A stretch of 11,027 nt of DNA from Syntrophales bacterium (lineage in GTDB: Bacteria > Desulfobacterota > Syntrophia > Syntrophales > UBA2210): contig JALOBE010000032.1 in NCBI GenBank assembly GCA_023228425.1, forward strand, positions 1-11,027, in the 5' to 3' direction. Of this stretch, positions 6,737-11,027 are shown one piece after another (position 1 is the first letter of the stretch; each line of letters begins with the position of its first letter). The translations under genes were made by a program, and so were the position numbers. The notes below the pieces were generated by a model. It had not been told where the DNA came from, made no database searches, and saw nothing but the letters and a program-made list of their open reading frames with translations.

Positions 6737-7104
6737 TTACTTCCTGTTTTCTGTGTTTCCCGCTTTCAGCGCCCCGATAATGAGCTCCGTCACACCATGG
6801 TTTTGATGTAGGTTCTGAGCTTTGCTTCCGGGGTAGGGGCTTTTTGGATATCGCGCGTGGTGGTATCGATTACCCGGTTTATGACGCCGAAAATCACCGT
6901 CTCGTACAGTTTTTCCTTGTTACCGATATGGTAGCGGAGAGTGGCTTTGTTGACGCCGGCGCGCCGGGCGATTTCATCAACCCTGCCGGTTGCGTCGAAC
7001 CCGCTTTTGGAGAAAACGTCCCGAGCGGCGGTCGGAATCCCGGCCGTGGTTGCACTGTCCTTGCTCTGGGGGTGAGGATGATCGATCACAGGTTTTCCAT
7101 CCAT
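6737..7104 (-). pseudogene. TetR-family repressor gene with an internal deletion
   Basis: The open frame from ATG 7104 stops at TGA 6790 after 104 codons, about half the usual 190-220. It keeps the DNA-binding region: AARDVFSKSGF (26-36), then VDEIARRAGVNKATLRYHI (42-60) and NKEKLY (62-67). It then ends just after EAKLRTYIKTMV, where the ligand-binding and dimerisation domain should begin. In another frame, directly across that point (6796 down to TAA 6737), the sequence reads GVTELIIGALKAGNTENRK-stop, which looks like a genuine TetR C-terminus. Its stop lies 15 nt before the membrane-fusion gene. The simplest reading is an out-of-frame internal deletion of roughly 80 codons, which is inference. 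Its place in front of a YbhGFSR operon matches CecR in E. coli. The product probably cannot dimerise or sense a ligand. A functional short protein is the less likely alternative. Confidence 0.72.
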
Positions 7105-7108
7105 CCGG

Positions 7109-7130
7109 TTAAACTAACTGGTTAGTATAA
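7109..7130. promoter_or_regulatory. TetR-type operator
   Basis: A near-palindrome, TTA-a-ACTAAC-tg-GTTAGT-a-TAA, in which 9 of 11 positions in each half are symmetric, centred between 7119 and 7120. It lies immediately upstream of the tetR start and covers its -10 element, the classic arrangement for autorepression. Since it remains nearly perfect while the repressor gene is broken, either the deletion is recent or another regulator uses the site. Confidence 0.7.
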
Positions 7131-7150
7131 TGATTTGCGGACGAGGTCAA
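7124..7150 (-). promoter_or_regulatory. Promoter of the tetR-ABC export operon
   Basis: On the minus strand, TTGACC (7145-7150) and TATACT (7124-7129) form -35 and -10 boxes with a 15-nt spacer, slightly shorter than ideal. The -10 overlaps the right arm of the operator, so a bound repressor would block RNA polymerase. This should drive the tetR remnant and the five export genes, all co-directional and closely packed. Confidence 0.55.
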
Positions 7151-7455
7151 GCAGACCGTTTTACAAAACTGTCCCGAAGCGGACGTTTGTTCGACCTTTT
7201 CACGAACTCAGCAAGCCTGGAATGTGCTTCTTCTTTGACAGGACATGAAGAAGGAGATATTGTACCCAATTACAGATGAGGTCTTCATAAAAGGGTCACC
7301 CGAGGTATGACCTCCGGCATTGTCGGCGCGCCCATACTCAACGATGCCTGCTTACGGCACGTTAGTTGTATGATGCAGGCCCGCCTCCGGCGGACCGGGG
7401 CGCTTTGCACGAAGACGCCCTCCATCGGATGTTTTTAATTGTGTACGAATGCACT
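7131..7455. other. Divergent control region between the tetR operon and the YkgJ-family gene
   Basis: Apart from the tetR promoter and operator at its left end and a candidate plus-strand promoter at 7235-7263, this roughly 325-bp stretch holds no gene I can support. A short ATG frame (7245-7310, 21 codons) begins MKKEILYPITDEV and stops; it overlaps the candidate promoter and resembles no family I recognise. Small inverted repeats occur: GGTCA/TGACC flanking about 7295, and CCGCC-TCC-GGCGG near 7381-7393. No T-run follows either. The final part is the leader or upstream frame of the YkgJ-family gene. Confidence 0.5.
7235..7263 (+). promoter_or_regulatory. Candidate sigma-70 promoter for the YkgJ-family gene
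   Basis: TTGACA (7235-7240, a perfect -35) and TATTGT (7258-7263, 4 of 6 for the -10) are separated by exactly 17 nt. Transcription would start near 7270 and give a leader of about 185 nt before the chosen start codon at 7456. Confidence 0.45.
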
Positions 7456-7827
7456 ATGGATAACTCCGAAACTATAGAATGTCAGCGCTGCGGACGCTGC
7501 TGTCTGGCCGACTTCAGGGCCTATGTAACTGATGACGACATACAACGGTGGAAAAGAGAGCAGCGACGGGATATTCTGCATATCCTCACTGGGGAGAGCA
7601 CCTTCTGGCAGGGTGACCGGCTGGTGTCGGCCGATTCAGGCAAGCCTCGCCGGGGCTGTCCCTTCTTCGACTTTGACGCAGAACAATTCGGCTGTGCGAT
7701 TTATGACACGAGGCCGGCCGCCTGCCGGAAGTACGCTGCCGGTTCGTCGGAACTTTGCCCCCAGTACAGGGGAAAAGCTCCGGTGGATGATTCCAGGCAT
7801 TCCAAGGAGGGTGGGTCGGGCAGCTGA
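7456..7827 (+). CDS. YkgJ-family cysteine cluster protein
   Basis: A 123-residue cytoplasmic protein with the UPF0153/YkgJ pattern: C-x2-C-x2-CC at the N-terminus (Cys9, 12, 15, 16), GCPF (67-70), C-x-IYDTRPAAC (80-90) and a final Cys101. These eight cysteines match the family's putative zinc or iron-sulfur binding motif; biochemical function is not established. The frame is open upstream to a TTG at 7366, but those residues are unlike the family. Starting at Met 7456 places the first cysteine at residue 9, as is usual, although no clear ribosome binding site is visible and Met at 7429 is an alternative. The tail after residue 105 is Lys/Ser/Gly-rich and probably disordered. The gene is convergent with the downstream acyl-CoA synthetase gene. 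Confidence 0.85.
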   Translation: MDNSETIECQRCGRCCLADFRAYVTDDDIQRWKREQRRDILHILTGESTFWQGDRLVSADSGKPRRGCPFFDFDAEQFGCAIYDTRPAACRKYAAGSSELCPQYRGKAPVDDSRHSKEGGSGS

Positions 7828-7859
7828 CTTTTGGTCCGGCCGGCCATGGATATTTTCAC

Positions 7860-7874
7860 TCCCGGTCCCCGGGA
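7860..7874. repeat. GC hairpin in a convergent gap
   Basis: TCCCGG-TCC-CCGGGA, a 6-bp stem with a 3-nt loop, lies in the 58-bp gap between two converging genes. It could slow polymerases from both sides, but neither strand has a following T-run, so calling it a bidirectional terminator would be speculative. Confidence 0.3.
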
Positions 7875-7885
7875 CGGCGCTCCGG

Positions 7886-9910
7886 CTACCGCCTGTAGAT
7901 GCGATAATCTACGACCGCAATGCCCTTTTCATAGACCAGGATCGGGTTCAGGTCGATCTGGTCGATTTCGGGGTGATCCTTGACAAGCTTCGATAGCGCT
8001 TTCATAACGGTGATGAGGGTCTTTTCATCCTTCGGTTTCTGACCTCGAACGCCGGCGATCAGGGGGTACCCTCGAATACCATGGATCAACTTTTTGAAAT
8101 CGGCAACCCCGGCCGGCAGCAGGCAGAATCCGACATCCCGGTAAATCTCCGTGAAAATGCCGCCCAGGCCGAACATGAGAGCCGGTCCGTACTGGGGATC
8201 TCTTGTGACGCCCAGGATAACTTCCAGTCCGCCGGGCTCGGCCATGGGTGACAGGGTGACGCCGTCGATCCGGGCGGCGGGCAGGTTCTTCCCAACGGTC
8301 CGGATCATCTCGTCAAAGGCGTTTTGTACCGCCGCCGGTCCCGAAAGATCCAGACGAACACCGCCCACATCGGTTTTGTGAGAAACATCGGGTGAGTCTA
8401 TCTTCATGGCCACGGGCCGACGGATCTTTTTTGCCAGAGCCGCAGCCGCCGCTGCAGTGGCTGCCGGCCGGGCATCGACGGCATCGATTCCGTAGTGTTT
8501 CAGGAGAGCTGCCGCCTTGTCCGCCGGTATCAGCCTGAGTCTGCTGTCGTAGGTCTGTGGACGGACGGGCTTTTTCGTCTTCCGGGGGCTGTCGAAGCGC
8601 ACGAGTTGGTAGAGGGCCCGAACGCCCCGTTCCGGCGTGGGATAGACGGGGATACCCTTCTGGTGAAGGAGCCTGGTTTCTTCACGCTCCACGTCGGCAC
8701 CCCCGCAGTAGACGATCACCTGGTCGATGCCGGTGACGATGTCTGAAGCGCCCCTGACAGGGTCGCCGAAGATGACGACACTCGTGTCATACTCTCCCCT
8801 TGCGGCTTCGATGACCTTCGAATAGAGGCTCGGGTCGGCAATGGCGTCGCCCGTGAGGTCGATGGGGTTGTTGACACCGCAGTGAGCGGGAAGAAAGCTT
8901 CGGAGCCGCTTTTGAAGAGATTGTGAAGGTTCGGGATTTTCAAAACCAAGTTTTTCAGCCTCGTCGATTGCCAGAATGGCAGCCCCGCCGGAGCTTGAAA
9001 TATGGAGAAGCCGCCGTCCCGGAGGTTTATCCATGTAGGCAAGGGCCTTTGAAAAATCATAGAGTTCCTCGAGCGTGTCGGCCCGGTGAACATTGAACCG
9101 TTCGAAGATTGCATCATATATGGCGTCATCGCCCGCAAGGGACTTTGTGTGGCTTTCCGCCGCGATACGTCCCCGATCCGTTCGTCCCGCCTTCAGGATC
9201 ACCACCGGTTTGGCGGCATCGTCCAGAGCTTTGATGAAATGAGCCGGCCGTTTGACGCCTTCGAGATACAGGGCGATCACCTTTGTGTCCGGATCGTTGT
9301 TCAGGTAGCTGATGCAGTCTGATTCGTCCACATCGGCACGGTTTCCCAGGCTGACAAAAACACTGAAGCCGAGGTGGTCCTGGCTTGCCCAGTCGATAAG
9401 GGCCGCTCCGACGGTGCCGCTCTGGGATACAAAGGCGATCCTTCCCCGAGTGGCGATCAGGGGCCAGGAAGCGCACAGGCCGTGGTGGGGATTGTTGATC
9501 CCCTGACAGTTGGGTCCAACGACACGGAGATTATGAAGACCGGCCACCCGGATCAGTTCTTCCTGGAGCCTTTCGCCTTCCGGTCCCGCTTCGGCAAAAC
9601 CGCCCGTCACGACGACCGTCGCCTTGACGCCCCTCGTACCGCAGGCGTCAAGTGCCCCGGCGACCATGGCCGAGGGAATGACGATAACCGCCAGGTCCGC
9701 CGGTTCCGGAAGCGAGGCGATATCCTTGTACACCTGTAATCCGAGGATAGTGTCGGCCTTGGGGTTGACGGGGTAAATAGGTCCTTGAAATCCGGCATTG
9801 ATCAGATTGAAAAGAATGTCATGACCGAGTTTGCCGGGGCTTGCCGACGCCCCTATCATGGCTATGCTCCGTGGCTTGAACAGTGGGCGCAGAGTGCTTT
9901 CGTGTCGCAT
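7886..9910 (-). CDS. Acetate/acyl-CoA ligase (ADP-forming), fused alpha-beta form
   Basis: A 674-residue cytoplasmic enzyme of the ADP-forming acyl-CoA synthetase family, expected to interconvert acyl-CoA + ADP + Pi with the free acid + CoA + ATP. Domains in order: CoA-binding Rossmann domain (about 7-140, with GASASPGKLG at 20-29 and NPKAD at 49-53), succinyl-CoA-ligase-like domains (about 145-440, with VSQSG at 161-165) and an ATP-grasp domain (about 455-674, with KIDSPDVSHKTDVGGV at 503-518, GLGGIFTE at 581-588 and DLNPILV at 653-659). The phosphorylated histidine should be His254 in ESHTKSLAG; most relatives have Gly or Ala after SHT, here it is Lys256. The alpha and beta parts are fused in one chain, and the acetyltransferase domain of Pat-like relatives is absent. 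The ATG at 9910 follows AAGGAGG. It stands alone behind a strong promoter. The acid used (acetate, propionate, aromatic or branched acid) cannot be told from the sequence. Confidence 0.9.
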   Translation of the reverse strand: MRHESTLRPLFKPRSIAMIGASASPGKLGHDILFNLINAGFQGPIYPVNPKADTILGLQVYKDIASLPEPADLAVIVIPSAMVAGALDACGTRGVKATVVVTGGFAEAGPEGERLQEELIRVAGLHNLRVVGPNCQGINNPHHGLCASWPLIATRGRIAFVSQSGTVGAALIDWASQDHLGFSVFVSLGNRADVDESDCISYLNNDPDTKVIALYLEGVKRPAHFIKALDDAAKPVVILKAGRTDRGRIAAESHTKSLAGDDAIYDAIFERFNVHRADTLEELYDFSKALAYMDKPPGRRLLHISSSGGAAILAIDEAEKLGFENPEPSQSLQKRLRSFLPAHCGVNNPIDLTGDAIADPSLYSKVIEAARGEYDTSVVIFGDPVRGASDIVTGIDQVIVYCGGADVEREETRLLHQKGIPVYPTPERGVRALYQLVRFDSPRKTKKPVRPQTYDSRLRLIPADKAAALLKHYGIDAVDARPAATAAAAAALAKKIRRPVAMKIDSPDVSHKTDVGGVRLDLSGPAAVQNAFDEMIRTVGKNLPAARIDGVTLSPMAEPGGLEVILGVTRDPQYGPALMFGLGGIFTEIYRDVGFCLLPAGVADFKKLIHGIRGYPLIAGVRGQKPKDEKTLITVMKALSKLVKDHPEIDQIDLNPILVYEKGIAVVDYRIYRR

Positions 9911-9956
9911 TCCCCCTCCTTCTGTTTACCTAACGGGTGATGTAAAAGGAGATTGA

Positions 9957-9985
9957 AGTATAGGGTAGTGGCATCGCGATGTCAA
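9957..9985 (-). promoter_or_regulatory. Strong sigma-70 promoter of the acyl-CoA ligase gene
   Basis: The minus strand carries a perfect -35 TTGACA (9980-9985), a 17-nt spacer and a -10 TATACT (9957-9962, 5 of 6). Transcription would begin near 9950, giving a leader of about 40 nt before the ATG at 9910. A perfect 10-bp palindrome, CATCGCGATG (9972-9981), fills the upstream spacer and touches the -35, where a repressor could compete with RNA polymerase. Confidence 0.75.
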
Positions 9986-10106
9986 CGTGCGCCGCCGCCC
10001 GGCTGTGGCGGGCCCGTGGTTTCTGTGTTACTATTGTGATCATCCAGCGGATCCCTTTGCCGGGTCTTTCCGCTGAGGCGTTGATGATCCAGGGAGCCGG
10101 TGGCCC

Positions 10107-10586
10107 ATGACAGCAGTCCTTATCGTGGCCGGATTGATCGCGGCCGTTCTGGCCGTTGCGGGAAGCGTTATCCCCGTTATTCCGGGTCCGTCGCTGAGTT
10201 TCGCCGCACTGCTCCTGCTGTCCTTCGCGAGGAACTGGGAACCCTTCAGCACGGAATTTCTGATTGCTGCAGGCGTCCTGGCCCTTCTTATCATTGTCAT
10301 GGATTACATTCTTCCCATTGAGGGGGCTCGACGCTATGGGGCGTCAAAATTCGGTGTGGCCGGAGCACTTGTTGGGATCGTGGCGGGATTCCTGATCATG
10401 CCTCCGGTGGGTATATTCATCGGTGCCCTGCTGGGAGCCGTGACGGGAGAGCTGGTGACGAAAAAGAGCGGCCACGAAGCTCTTCGCGCCGGCCTGGGGG
10501 TGTTTATAGGTTTCATGGTGGGGACGGTCATACGGGTAGCCTTTACGCTGGCCGTACTGTTTTTCTACATAGCGGCGCTGTTCTGA
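10107..10586 (+). CDS. DUF456 family integral membrane protein
   Basis: A 159-residue very hydrophobic protein. Hydrophobic segments lie near 3-24, 28-41, 51-68, 83-97, 98-116 and 126-156. The motifs PVIPGPSLSFA (23-33), DYILPIEGARRYGASKFG (66-83) and Gly-rich helices such as GIFIGALLGAVTGEL (102-116) fit the DUF456 family, whose usual size is about 160 residues. The function of the family is unknown. The ATG at 10107 has a GGGAG 11 nt upstream and a closer but weaker GGTGG. It is divergent from the acyl-CoA ligase gene, with about 196 bp between the start codons. I found no good plus-strand promoter in that gap. Confidence 0.87.
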   Translation: MTAVLIVAGLIAAVLAVAGSVIPVIPGPSLSFAALLLLSFARNWEPFSTEFLIAAGVLALLIIVMDYILPIEGARRYGASKFGVAGALVGIVAGFLIMPPVGIFIGALLGAVTGELVTKKSGHEALRAGLGVFIGFMVGTVIRVAFTLAVLFFYIAALF

Positions 10587-10663
10587 AACAGTCCGCCTTA
10601 TCCCGGTTCTGCCGAAACATTGCACCCGCCCTGACAATTGCATATTCCGTTCAACGCTCGTAA

Positions 10664-10692
10664 CGCTTTGTTAAAAGCGGCCGTCTTTTTTT
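10664..10692 (+). terminator. Weak candidate terminator after the DUF456 gene
   Basis: A 6-bp stem, CGCTTT (10664-10669) with AAAGCG (10674-10679), is followed after 6 nt by seven T residues (10686-10692). The stem is weak and its distance to the T-run is unfavourable, but the position, about 80 nt past the DUF456 stop, is sensible. Confidence 0.35.
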
Positions 10693-10784
10693 GTCCTGTT
10701 GTGCCCCTTTGTCCGTTCCGGTCACTTTCTTATAGGTCAGTTATATCCGTTATTTAGCGAGCTTTTTCTTGTTTTCTGGTCCTT

Positions 10785-10801
10785 TTGGCACGGTTTTTTC
10801 A
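10785..10801 (+). promoter_or_regulatory. Sigma-54-like promoter for the small exported protein
   Basis: TTGGCACGG-TTT-TTTCA matches the sigma-54 consensus YTGGCACGR-NNN-TTGCW at every fixed position except the -12 G, which is T here. The -24 element TTGGCACG is perfect and the spacing to the -12 C is correct. It lies about 55 nt before the ATG at 10855. As a sigma-70 promoter the same region would be poor (TTGGCA, 17 nt, TAAGGT). The -12 mismatch is serious, so this is a candidate. Confidence 0.42.
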
Positions 10802-10854
10802 TTAGAGTAAGGTGAAAGGATACACAGACAACCGGACACAAGGAGGACGGGACA

Positions 10855-11027
10855 ATGAAACGCATGGCACAGACAATAATTATGACGGCTTTTGTAGTTC
10901 TGGTTACGACATCTTTCGCCTACGCGGAGTATGTGGCGACGGCGGCTGCGGGCGGGACCTTTCCCTACTTCCAGCTGGGTTGCCTGGTGATGGGCGGTCT
11001 GATCATCACCTCGCTCAAGCACAAATA
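10855..11027 (+). CDS. Small exported or membrane protein, partial at window edge
   Basis: The gene opens with ATG at 10855 behind a good AGGAGG (10841-10846, 8-nt spacing) and remains open for 57 codons to the window end, where the next codon starts with TA. Residues 1-24 form a typical Sec signal peptide: MKR, a hydrophobic core TIIMTAFVVLVTTSFA, then AYA before Glu25. The mature part begins EYVATAAAGGTFPYFQLG, and a second hydrophobic segment follows (about 39-54, LGCLVMGGLIITSL), then LKHK. This suggests a small protein with one membrane helix, or one uncleaved helix plus another. I do not recognise the family. The possible sigma-54 site upstream suggests conditional expression. Confidence 0.7.
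   Translation, partial: MKRMAQTIIMTAFVVLVTTSFAYAEYVATAAAGGTFPYFQLGCLVMGGLIITSLKHK

Noticed and set aside
7126..7131. Plus-strand TATAAT as a promoter toward the YkgJ-family gene
   Set aside because: No -35 hexamer at a suitable distance; the hexamer is explained by the tetR operator and its minus-strand -10.
7366..7455. N-terminal extension of the YkgJ-family protein to a TTG at 7366
   Set aside because: No ribosome binding site, residues unlike the family, and it would place the first cysteine motif at residue 39 instead of near the start.
7860..7874. Bidirectional terminator between the converging genes
   Set aside because: Stem is only 6 bp and neither strand has a following T-run; kept only as a low-confidence hairpin.
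1..11027. CRISPR array, tRNA/rRNA genes, insertion sequences, phage or defence modules
   Set aside because: No regularly spaced repeats, cloverleaf or rRNA-like sequence, transposase or integrase motifs, or known defence domains were visible on either strand.

Overview
The window reads as chromosomal DNA from a GC-rich (roughly 55-60% by eye) Gram-negative bacterium, most likely a deltaproteobacterium in the broad sense (Desulfobacterota, Syntrophales-like). That placement is inferred from gene content: a YbhGFSR-type exporter, an FmdB zinc ribbon, an ADP-forming acyl-CoA ligase, a YkgJ cysteine-cluster protein and a DUF456 membrane protein. No rRNA, tRNA, CRISPR array, insertion sequence or phage gene was found.

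Layout. 1-171: leader with a long imperfect inverted repeat. 172-1275 (+): a PurM/PurL-fold protein equivalent to only the first half of PurL. 1276-1561: no convincing gene, but two inverted repeats and the terminator of the facing gene. 1562-1756 (-): a small FmdB-type zinc ribbon. 1925-6721 (-): a compact five-gene ABC-2 export operon, transcribed as membrane-fusion protein, ATPase 1, ATPase 2, permease 1, permease 2. 6737-7104 (-): a TetR-type repressor gene ahead of the operon, broken by an apparent internal deletion. 7105-7455: a divergent control region with a TetR-type operator. 7456-7827 (+): a YkgJ-family cysteine-cluster protein. 7886-9910 (-): an ADP-forming acyl-CoA synthetase with its own strong sigma-70 promoter. 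10107-10586 (+): a DUF456 membrane protein. 10855-11027 (+): the start of a small exported protein behind a sigma-54-like site, cut by the window edge.

How the genes work together. The central unit matches the gene order of E. coli cecR-ybhG-ybhF-ybhS-ybhR, except that the tandem ATPase YbhF is split into two overlapping genes. The two ATPases are degenerate in complementary places (one lacks the switch histidine, the other the LSGGQ signature), so the predicted heterodimer has one consensus and one degenerate ATP site. The envelope exporter would need a TolC-type outer-membrane partner encoded elsewhere. Its repressor has lost the ligand-binding and dimerisation domain while the operator and promoter look intact, which suggests derepressed expression. 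The other genes look like independent transcription units.

I saw no clearly new multi-gene system. The items most worth a second look are the stand-alone PurL half with a cysteine-rich insert, the internally deleted tetR, the asymmetric split ATPase pair, and the sigma-54-like promoter at the right edge.
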